64,000 bases of DNA from Phragmites australis (taxonomy: Eukaryota; Streptophyta; Magnoliopsida; Poales; Poaceae). The notes beneath the pieces were generated by a model. That model had not been told where the DNA came from, ran no database searches, and saw only the letters and a list, made by a program, of their open reading frames with translations. Of the stretch, positions 1 to 12,049 are shown piece by piece (positions within the stretch are counted from its first letter, which is position 1; every line of letters begins with the position of its first letter). The translations under genes and the position numbers were made by a program. The stretch covers positions 21,092,001 through 21,156,000 of the forward strand of contig NC_084927.1 in NCBI RefSeq assembly GCF_958298935.1, given 5' to 3'.

Positions 1-1038
1 CCTACCTGTGCGCCGCTGGCCACCTCCGCCCGCCTTGGTCGGCGCCAATTCGCCCGCCTGTTCCCCTCCAGATCTCACCGAATCCAGGCCGCCCCACACT
101 GGGTCACCTAGGCCCCACCTCGCCATGCCACGCCATTAGCTCCTCCACCTGCCTCGATTGGACGTCATTGTCTCCTCTGCTTGCCTCGGCTGGTGCTGGC
201 TTGCCCGCTTGGTCCCCTCCGGATCCGATCGGATCCAGGCCGCCCTGCGCCAGGCCACCCAGGCCTCGCCTCGCCTTAGCGCGTGGTTGGACATGCCTCG
301 CCCAGCCTTGGAACGTGGTTGGTTCCTTTCCCCGCCTCCATCGCCACTCATTGTCGTCACTGGCGCTCGCGGACGCCAAGCGATCTAGCCACGCCCAACA
401 CCTCTGCACCTTCAGCTCCTCCGCCCACGCACTCTTCTAGATGTTGCAAAATTGGATTTGTTTCTGTCCCCATTCGATTGTGTTGTGAAATTAATCCCCT
501 TTGTCTCTCCTTGTTTAGGATTACTGATGGGATTGGATAAGCGGAGTATGGCTATGGATGCGCTAGCGTCGATGCAAATGTTTGTTTACGTAAATGTTTA
601 TGATTATTGATGGGATTCTTCTCATTTAGGATTACTGATCTGTGCAATTGTTTGTGCAAGTGTTTGAGATAATCGGAACTCATATGTGCAAGTGTTTGTG
701 ATAATCAACTCATCTGTGCAATTGTTTATGCAAATATTTGTGCAAGTGTTTGTGATAATTGGAACTCATCTGTGCAAGTGCATCCGATTTGTGTTTGAAA
801 TATATTTTGCTTTGAGAACCGGCACTGATACTCATTTTTGGTAGATTTTTTTTTCGTTTTCTTAAAAATAGCAACATTGCTAATTAAACTTATGAACCGA
901 CACTGATAGTGAACTCATTTCTGATAGATTTTTTTTCATTTTTTTGTTATGGATTATCAGTGTCGAGTAATCAGTGCTGATTTAAAAATCGACATTGATA
1001 GCTTTTTTAACTAGTATTGATGACCTTTTTTTATAGTG
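1..1038. mobile_element. CACTA DNA transposon, terminal part
   Basis: The segment ends in TTTTTTTATAGTG, which read on the other strand is CACTATAAAAAAA, the hallmark terminus of CACTA (En/Spm) transposons. About 250 bases inside the end there are several diverged subterminal motifs built on 'gacactgata' and 'tcagtgtcg' in both orientations (around 820, 898, 960, 1000, 1018), as expected of CACTA subterminal repeats. The first 430 bases are GC-rich and have overlapping open frames but no recognisable transposase domain. The other end lies outside the window, so the 3-bp target duplication cannot be checked. The boundary is fairly sure; whether the GC-rich part belongs to the same element is inference. 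Confidence 0.6.
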
Positions 1039-2630
1039 CACCTAAGATAATTATAGTGATCCTGACCTTTCTTTCGGTAACTAGGTAAATATTGAATTGT
1101 ATTTGATACACTGAACTTTACTGTGTTTGAGGATAAGAAAATGGATTTTACTAGCAATTAATCAGTTGTCTAAAATTCAATAAATTCTCAATTGATTTCC
1201 TCACCAACGGATCATGGAGGAGATTTGTGCCCTGACATATCTGTTGTCCTCCTCACGCGATGGGTGCCGTCACGACACCCTGGATTTTCATCCTAGGGCT
1301 GATAAATCAATTGTGAATTTGCACATTTTCAGTTAACTGAATCCAAAACAGAACCATTAGAAAAATGAAGACCATATATATTATTTGTGAACTCACCGAA
1401 GTAGGTAGGTAGGCAGTAATATATATTTTTAAGTAAAAGGTAGTTGAATACCTTATATTTTCAGGTAGCTACTAATCTCTCCTGCTAACTGAATTTGCAA
1501 CCTGCGACGACCCTACCAAATCAATCAACTTATCACGAACAAGATACATATCCACATTGGACGACCTTCTATGTTTATATATCTGGTAGTTTCAAACTTG
1601 TAGCGTAAGACAACTCCCATACGTGGCAGCCAGCCATGTATCGTCGCTATCAGCATCATAACACGGTCAGTACTCACTACTCACTAACAAAGGTCGGAAG
1701 CTGGAAGAACAAGCTAGCCACGATTCAATGCTAGCCATCTCTGCTACCAACCATATTTTCAAGCAACCACATTGAGCTGAAAAATTCCTAACAGTAGCAA
1801 CACATTGGCACGGTGCGTGCACCTCTTAAATAAGGTTGATGTAGGCCACCAGCAGTGTTGAAATTATCCCGGGACATACAACGAATCAGGAATCAGAGCC
1901 GGCCCTGCTTCTTAATTCGGCTGATATAAAAACAGTTTATGGACTAACATCGCACCAACTTTCTCTGCGTCTTCGAATGGAGGGAGGCAAGCTGGCGCCG
2001 AGTCTAGGTGATTGGGGTAGGGGGTAAGGAAAACGCTAACAATGTAACACCATCTCAGTATCATCATGGCGGAATAGGACAGTACGGGACAGGAGATGGC
2101 CGTAGGCGTGTCTGGATCGATATGTATCGTTGAACGACTTCGAGGTGCAATTGTGAAAACTGCGATTAATTTGCGTTGGTACGCACATAGAGAAAAGTAC
2201 TGGTCGTACTGGTACCACTTTGCAGGGCATGATGGCATAAAAACGGATCACGTCTGAGCTTTGCAGCTTCAGCAGCAAGCAGATGTACCTGAAATCTGTG
2301 GTACGTACAGTAAATTTTGAGTATGCTTATAACCAAGTCCACGGTAATAAATTGGTAAAAATCTAAAATTAAACAACATATATGATTGTATTTATCGAAA
2401 TAGATAATATATTATTATATTTATAATTTTAGTATCCGTATTCGATACCTTATTTATCTAAAATTGTCTTTTGGTACACTATATATCGAAAAAACATGAG
2501 CCTGACTATAATCAGCACATGAGGTGCCGAATATAGCACTGTAGCTCATATTTAACACATCATATAAAAAAAATTAGATGTATTCGGTATATGAGATGCC
2601 GAATATGGGCTATAGTGTTCGATGACGATG
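1039..2630. other. Intergenic, no gene seen
   Basis: This stretch is AT-rich without a convincing coding exon. A short direct repeat built on 'atgagRtgccgaatat' occurs near 2519 and 2591, with 'ctgtag' or 'ctatag' nearby, and may be a small decayed element. The small open frames at 1912-2278 have no recognisable features. Confidence 0.5.
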
Positions 2631-2633
2631 GAC

Positions 2634-5203
2634 GGGCAGGAGCAGCAGCCGGCGACACGATGACGTTGCGGGAGCAGGGGACCAGCCTAGACGATTAGGC
2701 CGTTATTATTGGGCGCCCACCTACACCCACCGACGAAAAGCTACATCCACACTCGACCCAAACAGTAATCAAGTTTTCGATCGACAACCCCTAGCTAATT
2801 TTAAACTCGGCTCATCCCATCAGATCTAAAATCCACAGTAACCCAACCCGTCCCGACCGTTGCGGGTCCTATTTAGAACACCATCTCACCCCCAAAGTAC
2901 GCACAGTGATCATAACACCTGTCCGGCCGGCACTCATTCACAACAACTTGGTCCCATGGCTTGGACCTCTGTGCGCACCAGTTAACCGTAATCATGCAGT
3001 CTCTGTCTCATAATCTACCTTCCAGCATCATACTAGTACCATGATCCAGGACCAGCTACGTACCTGCATCTGACAGCAAGTGGCATCATTTCACAGAGCT
3101 TTGTTGAATGTTGGTGCTCTAGAACCATGGCCCTCTTAGCTATCTAGTCCGAGGGAGCAAGTTGTCATCTACTACATCAAAGCAGTAAATTAACTTCATT
3201 CTGAGCACCAACCAACCAACCAGTAAACGTGAGCTGCGATCTAACCAGAATTTGAGGATCAATGATTGATCTCGTTGGTTTAATGATTCAAAGACGAAGT
3301 GAAGGCTTTGTCAAGGTGCCATTAATCCCAGAACAGGAAGTTAAGATGGACATGCAAGAACAGTGGTGCGTACTGGTCCTTCAAATCAGAGGCCGTGCAA
3401 AACCGCTCTGTAATGTGTACCGCTATGTACTTCTGGCAAATGCTGGATCATAGGATTGCTCACATTGATCCCTCTCATCAGTCTCTCACCGATCGATTAC
3501 CTGAAATGGCCAACAGTAGCCCCCTGAAAATGCTCTCATTGTATGCAACTTGTTCGGAATCAGAAGCTATGCCCTGACGAATGGTTTCAGAGGGCCCTTG
3601 TTGCCAAAGCAGATGACCTCAACAACAATAACAGGTTAACAACAACAGTAAGTCAGTAACGGAGGTGTTGTTTGCGTTACACCGACAACACAAAAGGAAC
3701 GGGAGAACAGCACTGAATAAACACTAGCCCTAGTGTCCACACACACACCATCCTTCCCTTTTTCAGCCTTGTTCCATCATCTCAGTTTTACTCGACAGCG
3801 ACAGTGCAACAAGACCCAATAATAAACCAACGAAAAGAAAATAAATGAAAAAAAAATCACACGTGAAATCATCAGCTACAAGCAACAACTTGAACATGTC
3901 ACGAATCCATGGCGCAGAGGTTACAGGAGAGCAATCAAGTTCTCGAAGCAAACATCAATTGGCGTCTAGTAGAGTGAGTCGACTGTCTTGTTGAGCTCTT
4001 CCAGCTTCTTCATCCGCATCCTCTCGCTTTCGCTCACCAGCTGCATCGATCACGGAGATGCAGACCATGAGCAAGTTTTCAATGTTTCAGAAGTTACATA
4101 ATCAAGAGCTGATTACAGTGATCTATGAGTTTTCATTAAAGAGAGGGCGTGACTACGCTAATTACCTCTATTAGCCTGTTGACTAGCAACGCTTTCTCTT
4201 TGCTCTTCTCGTTGTACGCCTCCAGGATCTCTTTGTATTCCTTCTCCTTTTTACAGTCCAAACCAGACAAATGCACGTGTCAACTTATAAACTTCTTAAA
4301 ACACAACGTATCAAGTTATAAATCGCTCTGAGATATCTCAATCATCATGTACTGGCTAATCTGTGCCAGGCGTAGTGTGCCTTCACCTTCTTGACGCAGC
4401 TCTTGCCGAGAGGCTTGAGCTGACGGTTCACCGTGTCTATCCTCTTCCGTATCGATTCCACCTCCTTCCGCGTTGGATCCGCCATCCCTTCCAGCTCCTA
4501 ACAAGGAAAACTACGGGGTTTGAGAGTGTGTTCCCGCAAAATTTCGATAATATTCCGACATGAATCGGAGTGCGGGTACGTGAATCTCATCAACCAATAT
4601 GGTTGGCTGGTAATTAGAACCTCTAGTTGTGTTGAACTTCAGTAAATCCTACTGTACTATTTGGAACAGGTAGAAGTTTTTTTTTGTTCCTTTAAAAATT
4701 AAACTATTTCCTATGAAATTCATGTGCTCCCAATAGGACCCAACTAGATGTTGTCAGTGTTAGCTAAACACCTGTCTAATTTTTTTTTACTGAATCGGAT
4801 ATTCTTAATCCAAGTTGAATTCTTACACATATGTCGTATTTCGAGTTATATTTCGTATATCTAAATTTTCTTCGCCAAATCGATCACTTAAATCTGGGTT
4901 GGATTCTGACGCTAATACCCGTGTCCAGGCAACACGGGAGAACATCGTTGGTTCTGTTCCGTACGTGTAGTTCTATACAGACCGCGCATTCAGATGGAGG
5001 CAGACATGACAGTTGACATGGTAGGACTCCGGAGGAAGAGGTAGCTGACTTTACCTGCCTGATGAAGGTGAGGCGCTTGGACTCCTCCTCGACGCGGCCG
5101 AGGTGCGCGAACACCTTCTCCCGGACCTCCATCTTCCTCCTCTCAATCTGCTCCTCCTTGGCCTTGAACACCGACAGCGCCGACCTCGACGACCCCTCCC
5201 CAT
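2634..5203. repeat. Segmental duplication, copy A
   Basis: This 2.6-kb block is nearly identical to 7845-10443. It spans the 3' flank and exons 4 to 1 (partial) of the DUF662 gene. In the exons only two differences were found: one silent change in exon 3 and one Ala/Thr change in exon 1. Intron 1 is more diverged. Homology stops inside exon 1 at 5203, where LTR sequence begins. The high identity implies a recent duplication. Confidence 0.9.
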
Positions 5204-5315
5204 CGTAAGGAACACCAGATTTCTTTGTCTCCCGGACGATTTCCTCCATTTCCTGTATCACCCTATGATCACCCAACTTTACAACCATTTTGGGTAAGTT
5301 CCTTAGGTTTCTCAT
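3966..5315 (-). CDS. DUF662 (RAB6-interacting golgin-like) paralogue A with LTR-derived N-terminus
   Basis: Truncated sister of the gene at 9205-10519. Exons on the minus strand are 5055-5315, 4387-4497, 4166-4246 and 3966-4040. All donor and acceptor sites match copy B and all phases are kept. Exon 1 of the ancestral gene is cut after 5203; bases 5204-5315 come from an LTR fragment. By chance the LTR supplies an in-frame ATG at 5315 and 37 codons before the conserved core (SALSVFKAKEEQIERRK), so a 175-aa chimeric frame is open from start to stop. The native N-terminal 30 residues and native promoter are lost. The family consists of small coiled-coil proteins with a charged, helix-forming core; its exact role in plants is unclear to me. 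The gene may be unexpressed: any transcription would have to start within LTR sequence. Confidence 0.6.
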
Positions 5316-7788
5316 GGCAAGAATACATGATTTGGTTGGTCGATTTTGAGTTTGGAGCTTAGGTTATGAAGTTATGGTGTTCTTGAGCTTTGGGGTGAAT
5401 TAAAGAATTTTGATGGAATTGAGTTAGGAATTGAGTTGCTAGGTTGATGAGTGAATTCTAGACCCCATGAACTATCCCAAATATGTTCCTCTTTGGCTTG
5501 GAGAGGCTCCCAAATCAAACCGGCTGTTCTGGAGCCACCCGAAGTATTCAGATCAATCCGGAAGATCCGGGCGACCCCAGTCGAAAAGGACAGAGAACCC
5601 CCTCCCGGAGACTCCAGTACCTGGAGTATCCGGATCAACCCGGAGTATCCGGGTGGTCCCAACCGAAGATGATAGAGGACCCCCGCCCGGAGAGTCACCT
5701 GGAGACTCCGGAACCCAGAGTGTTCGGCCCAACCAAGATAATCCGGATTTACTGTTCATCAGAGGTTTTTCCTGTTTGTCTACCTTTGCTGATAGCTTGT
5801 AAAATTCATAGTTAATTCATACGAGCTCCAAAAATTATGAAACCAATTTTGTTGGCTTCATAATAACTTTCTCTACCTGTTAAAAATGTCTCCAGATATT
5901 AAATAGTTAATTAAATTTCTAAAATTAATTAATTATGTTGAGGATTCATTAATTCACCATTAATTATCTACAAATCCAAAATTAGCGAAACCAATTTTGT
6001 TAGTCTCCTTATGACTTGTTCTAGCTACGAATAACATTTTTATGCTTTATATGGTATATTTTATGGCAATTCATCATATGTATATTGTAGCATGCATTAT
6101 TCTATTTTACTCATGCTCATCATTGCATGCGCTCTTCTTTAGTGAACAAAGAGCCGGAGCAGGAGACGCCTGTGGTTGAAAACGACACCAAATTACCGGT
6201 TTTTTGCGAGTGTTGTTTGTGTAATTATAGACAGTCACCGAAGCAATAAGGCAAGCAACTAAGCATATTGCACCTTTGTTCAATTGAATGAAGTCTAAAA
6301 TTGATAAACTATGCTTATGTATGTTTTCATGTGTCGAGTCGAGATCGGGTACAAGTGGGTAGATCCTATGTTGAATGCATTACTTCTACCATGAATTGTT
6401 GTTCATTCTTTCCTTGTCGCCTTGAGTATGTTGTTGGTGTCTAGATTACAAGTTAAATCGAAATGCTTAGTAATGCATAGGTCATTCGGTAGAAGTCGAG
6501 TGATGAATTATTTCACCGTTCGCGAGCACATACGTTATTTACTTTCGTAATGATCACAATATTGGATATGGGTTGATGATGGTTGTATGAGTGGTGAGTA
6601 TGAGACGAGACGTGGGCGGTGCTAGGAGGTGTTTATCCTGCCTGGATGTGGGGTTCTCCTGGGTAGGTCGGAAGAGGAAACCGGACACCGTAGACCGCTT
6701 GCGTCGTTTAAGCATCGATCGTCGGTGTAGTCGGCTTTAGCACTTACCGTACTTACCACATACCGATCTAATGGTAAGATGAGCCGAATACTTTTGTAGT
6801 TGTAGTCATTTGGGGTCTGAACATCGACGGTATGAGCGGACGGGTTTGTAGTGGTACTAGTTTGCTCCTAGAGTAGTTTTAGTACCGTCGCACCGAGCGA
6901 TGCATGTTTCAAATGATCGGGGCTTATCGGGAAAGGTTGACACGAGTACCTCTTGTGTGCATTTTAGCGGGTGGCACAAGCCGTATAGTCCTTGTGTCGT
7001 ATGGATCCAGGAGTATCCCCTGCAGGGTGTAAAAATATTTCGAAATGCGCGCTCTCGGTCATGAGCATGCTTCTGTCAATCTGCATCGGTCTTAGAATTT
7101 TCGCTTGTGGTTGATGGTTAGATATGTGGGAGATGGTTGAGTTGGTCTTTGTTACATGTATATTCATAATGGTTTTAATTATTTATATTCAGTTGGTTAA
7201 GTTAGTTGCCCACACATTTATGTCCAGGTTGCTTACCGCTTATGTTTAATTTAACCATATGGTTTTTCCTTGCTACTGGCTCAATGCATAATTCTTGAAG
7301 TCGAGCTATGTATATGTGCTCTATATGGTTTAAGTCTTACGAGTATCTTCGTACACATGCCTGCGTTTTCAGGTGCTGCTGGTGAGGGAGAGCCGGTGTT
7401 TGGCTACTTCGTACCTGCCGATCAGGGTGGCGGGCAAGAGTAGTGCATCCTACTCTCGGAGGTCGTGCTTTTAGGGTGGAGACTAAGGACATGTGGCTTC
7501 ACTCTCTTTGTTGTATAGGTTTATATTTTCGTTGTGTAAATGTTGTTACCTTTTGATGTAAATTGTTGGAAATGGTTACATGTTAAAGACTTTAATATAA
7601 CTTTAATTACTTGCTCTTTCTTAAGTTATGTTGTGATACTAAATGTTGGAAGGCATGTGTTTCAATCTTGGACACAAAACACGTGTCGGGACTACTCGGA
7701 TAATATTTTGATTAATCAACGATGTTGTGATTATGAATGATGATTCTCCTGTTAATTAATTAGATTATTATTTGGACGGTTCCTCACA
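5204..7788. mobile_element. 5'-truncated LTR fragment
   Basis: Homologous along its length to the intact solo LTR at 19146-22177 (for example both share 'ccaggagtatcccc' and 'ggtgtaaaaa' blocks) and ends in the same way, TCCTCACA at 7788. It lacks roughly the first 515 bases of that LTR and abuts directly on exon 1 of DUF662 copy A. A GC-rich non-LTR-like stretch at 5500-5720 with repeated 'cccggag' motifs replaces the equivalent LTR part. No target duplication can be seen because the left end is missing. Small open frames in this stretch are not supported as genes. Confidence 0.75.
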
Positions 7789-7844
7789 ATGGTGCTACGT
7801 GAGGGAGGGCGGCGGCAGGAGTGGAGAGCGGAGGGCAGCGGTGG

Positions 7845-10443
7845 GCGGGTGGGAGCAGCAGGCGGCGACACGATGGCGTTGCGGGAGCGGGGGCGGCTAG
7901 GCTGGCTGGGTCAGCCTGGAGGATTGGGTCGTTATTATTAGGCGCCCACCTACACCCGCTGACAAAAAGCTGCATCCACGCTCGATCCAAACAGTAATCG
8001 AGTTTTTGATCCACAACCCCCGCGTAGCTAATTTTGAACTTGATCCGTCCCATCAGATCTAAAATCCACAGTAACCCAACCCGTCCCGACCGTTGCGGGT
8101 CCTGCTTAGAACACCATCTCACCCCCAAAGTACGCACAGTGATCATAACACCTGTCCGGCCGGCACTCATTCACAACAATTTGGTCCCATGGCTTGGACC
8201 TCTGTGCGCACCAGTTAACCGTAATCATGCAGTCTCTGTCTCATAATCTACCTTCCAGCATCATACTAGTACCATGATCCAGGACCAGCTACGTACCTGC
8301 ATCTGACAGCAAGTGGCATCATTTCACAGAGCTTTGTTGAATTTTGGTGCTCTAGAACCATGGCCCTCTTAGCTATCTAGTCCGAGGGAGCAAGTTGTCA
8401 TCTACTACATCAAAGCAGTAAATTAACTTCATTCTGAGCACCAACCAACCAACCAGTAAACGTGAGCTGCGATCTAACCAGAATTTGAGGATCAATGATT
8501 GATCTCGTTGGTGTCATAATTCAAAGACGAAGTGAAGGCTTTGTCAAGGTGCCATTAATCTCAGAACAACAGGAAGTTAAGATGGACATGCAAGAACAGT
8601 GGTGCGTACTGCTGGTCCTTCAAATCAGAGGCCGTGCAAAACCGCTCTGTTATGTGTACCGCTATCTACTTCTGGCAAATGCTGGATCATAGGATTGCTC
8701 ACATTGATCCCTCTCATCAGGCTCTCACCGATCGATTACCTGAAATGGCCAACAGTAGCCCCCTGAAAATGCTCTCATTGTATGGAACTTGTTCGGAATC
8801 AGAAGCTATGCCCTGACGAATGGTTTCAGAGGGCCCTTGTTGCCAAAGCAGATGACCTCAACAACAATAACAGGTTAACAACAACAGTAAGTCAGTAACG
8901 GAGGTGTTGTTTGCGTTACACCGACAACACAAAAGGAACGGGAGAACAGCACTGAATAAACACTAGCCCTAGTGTCCACACACACACCATCCTTCCCTTT
9001 TTCAGCCTTGTTCCATCATCTCAGTTTTACTCGACAGCGACAGTGCAACAAGACCCAATAATAAACCAACGAAAAGAAAATAAATGAAAAAAAAATCACA
9101 CGTGAAATCATCAGCTACAAGCAACAACTTGAACATGTCACGAATCCATGGCGCAGAGGTTACAGGAGAGCAATCAAGTTCTCGAAGCAAACATCAATTG
9201 GCGTCTAGTAGAGTGAGTCGACTGTCTTGTTGAGCTCTTCCAGCTTCTTCATCCGCATCCTCTCGCTTTCGCTCACCAGCTGCATCGATCACGGAGATGC
9301 AGACCATGAGCAAGTTTTCAATGTTTCAGAAGTTACATAATCAAGAGCTGATTACAGTGATATATGAGTTTTCATTAAAGAGAGGGCGTGACCACGCTAA
9401 TTACCTCTATTAGCCTGTTGACTAGTAACGCTTTCTCTTTGCTCTTCTCGTTGTACGCCTCCAGGATCTCTTTGTATTCCTTCTCCTTTTTACAGTCCAA
9501 ACCAGACAAATGCACGTGTCAACTTATAAACTTCTTAAAACACAACGTATCAAGTTATAAATCGCTCTGAGATATCTCAATCATCATGTACTGGCTAATC
9601 TGTGCCAGGCGTAGTGTGCCTTCACCTTCTTGACGCAGCTCTTGCCGAGAGGCTTGAGCTGACGGTTCACCGTGTCTATCCTCTTCCGTATCGATTCCAC
9701 CTCCTTCCGCGTTGGATCCGCCATCCCTTCCAGCTCCTAACAAGGAAAACTACGGGGTTTGAGAGTGTGTTCCCGCAAAATTTCGATAATATTCCGACAT
9801 GAATCGGAGTGCGGGTACGTGAATCTCATCAACCAATATGGTTGGCTGGTAATTAGAACCTCTAGTTGTGTTGAACTTCAGTAAATCCTACTGTACTATT
9901 TGGAACATGTAGAAGTTTTTTTTCCCTTCAAAGTTTAACCTATTTCCTATGAAATTCATGTGCTCCCAATAGAACCCAACTAGATGTTGTCAGTGTTAGT
10001 TAAACACCTGTCTAATTTTTTTAGTGAATCGGATATTCTTAATCCAAATTGAATTCTTACACATGTGTCGTACTTCGAGTTGTATTTCCTTTGTCTAAAT
10101 TTTCTATGCCAAATAGACCTAAATGTAGATTGGATTCTGACACCGATACTGACACCCGTGTTCAGGCAACCTACATCGTTGGTTCTGTTCCGTACGTGTA
10201 GTTCTGTACAGACCGCGCATTCAGATCGAGGCAGACATGACAGTTGACATGTTAGGACTCCGGAGGAAGAGGTAGCTGACTTTACCTGCCTGATGAAGGC
10301 GAGGCGCTTGGACTCCTCCTCGACGCGGCCGAGGTGCGCGAACACCTTCTCCCGGACCTCCATCTTTCTCCTCTCGATCTGCTCCTCCTTGGCCTTGAAC
10401 ACCGACAGCGCCGACCTCGACGACCCCTCCCCATCCTCCTCCT
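7845..10443. repeat. Segmental duplication, copy B
   Basis: Second, complete copy of the 2.6-kb block, in direct orientation with 2634-5203 and separated from it by the LTR fragment. It continues past 10443 into the rest of DUF662 exon 1 and its promoter, which copy A has lost. Confidence 0.9.
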
Positions 10444-10519
10444 CGCCGCTGCCGCCCAGCGACGACGGGTGCTTCACCCGCAGCACCATCTGCATCGGCT
10501 GCTCCACGCCGCTCTGCAT
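9205..10519 (-). CDS. DUF662 family protein (RAB6-interacting golgin-like)
   Basis: Complete four-exon gene: exons 10286-10519, 9626-9736, 9405-9485 and 9205-9279, all phase 0 with GT..AG introns, giving 166 aa. The conserved core begins at about residue 36 (SALSVFKAKEEQIERRKMEV), followed by a region rich in Glu, Lys and Arg (EVESIRKRIDTVNRQLKPLG, then EKEYKEILEAYNEKSKEKA) and ends with a heptad-like tail. These match the plant DUF662 family annotated as RAB6-interacting golgin; the long charged helices suggest a coiled coil. No signal peptide or membrane segment is visible. The start at 10519 is the first ATG after a TATA box about 100 bases upstream. Function in plants is not established to my knowledge; a Golgi role is by analogy. 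Confidence 0.8.
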
Positions 10520-10617
10520 GCCCTCTGGCCTATACCTCTTTCTGCGTACACAACCTCTCAGCCTAGCTTGGTTAGGCCCTGCCTATTCTCCCTTCCTTCT
10601 CTTCCTCGCTTCCCGCC

Positions 10618-10624
10618 ATTTATA
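10618..10624 (-). promoter_or_regulatory. TATA box of DUF662 copy B
   Basis: TATAAAT on the minus strand lies 99 bases upstream of the ATG at 10519, flanked by GC-rich sequence. This spacing leaves room for a leader of roughly 70 bases. Copy A has no counterpart because its upstream region is replaced by LTR. Confidence 0.6.
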
Positions 10625-10639
10625 ACACCAGCTGCCTAC

Positions 10640-12049
10640 GAGCGATCGATCACACTGTCAAAGTGTCAAGTGTCATGGCCTCTGTTGCTTTCTTGCAATG
10701 CTGGGTGTATAAGCAACTGAGCACAGTCACCAAGTAAAACTGAAGAAAAGGGGCACGGCAACACACGGACTGCTGCTGTATCGCACAAGAAAGGAACGGA
10801 GAAACAAAAGGCGGCATCATTTCGATCCCATTCGATGTGTGCATGTGAGCGTGCCCGAGAGCGGCGCACGGTTGCTTCTGTCAGAGACCACCGTCCGGCA
10901 TCGTATCGTATTGCATGGTTGTTGTTCGGTGAGCCCATGTCAGAGGTCGAGTACAAGTAACTCTTCCTACTCGCCGGAGAGCTGTGCCGGGGAAGCGACG
11001 CCGGTGGGGTGATTCTTTCTTCGGGTTGGCACGCCCGTGTCTCGTTGCGTTTACACATCGCTGGACTCCTGAGCTAGGCATCGTCGTCTTGCGACTTTTG
11101 CAGTCCATTGTTTGTGGGTTGACGGGGACAGTGCGCCTGCAGCAACGCGAGGCTTGCAAGACACGCGCGGACGCCATCGGTGATGGGATGGAAGAGATGG
11201 GAGTTGCTTTGGAGGTGAGATGTCAGTTCGAGAGCAATGGGGGGAGGCCGAGAGGAGTAGCTACCAAGACAGAGCAGAGCAGCCTGACTTGCCCACCAAT
11301 TTCCCTTTGCTATCCTTGTGCTAGCCTTTCAAAACTCCGCAACACTATAAGATAATGGCAGATCACAAGCTGGCATGTGGATTCAGAAATCACTGTTCCT
11401 CCTCTCAAACAAAAAGTAAAAAAAAAATCAGAGATCACTATGATTACCAATATGGCACTATTATGAGTCTTATATATCATAATACACTGCGAAATGTGAA
11501 GTCATGTCAATGTGTACCTACTTGAACGTCAATCTAACACCACCAGTTGCAGCTGATAGCTGTAAGCTTGGAACTTAGGCTGTCTAGCTCTAAGCCTTAG
11601 CGGAATTCAAATTTTGATTCTTGGACTCGAAAGGAGAAATATAAAGATCAGCCAAATTTCCATGCAAAATGGTCCTACGCTCGGTATAGATTGATGCAGA
11701 TATCATCTTCTGCCACGTGAAAACCGAAAGGTACATCAAGGAGGCGAAGGCGAGGATTAGTCCCTCACAGCGTATCCAAGGCGACCAAAAACAGCTAACA
11801 TGCCCCCAAAAGGTTATGAAGGATTCAAGGTTCGTTAATATCATAGTAGCTGAAAAACCTTTCAAAAAAGGGAACATGTAGCTCAATTAAGGCTAAAGTT
11901 CATCAGTTGTTGAAATAAAGTGTCCGATACAAATGTACCATCCACGACAAAGCTTCTACGGAACATAGTCACTTCAAACACTGCGGCTCCAGCGGGTCTA
12001 TTGTTATCATGTGAAGAGGAGCTCAGACTGAAATCAGTAACATTGCTGT
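10640..12049. other. Intergenic, no gene seen
   Basis: Lies between the DUF662 promoter and the S1FA stop codon; the right part should hold the S1FA 3' UTR. Open frames here (for example a 98-codon minus-strand frame at 11590-11886 and a 123-codon plus-strand frame at 10984-11355) show no recognisable domain and no splice context, so I do not call them. Confidence 0.5.

Noticed and set aside
104..540. Several overlapping open frames at the left edge
   Set aside because: GC-rich sequence open in many frames, no domain, within a transposon end.
11590..11886. 98-codon minus-strand frame downstream of S1FA
   Set aside because: Hydrophobic stretches but no family resemblance and no transcript signal; likely chance frame near the S1FA 3' UTR.
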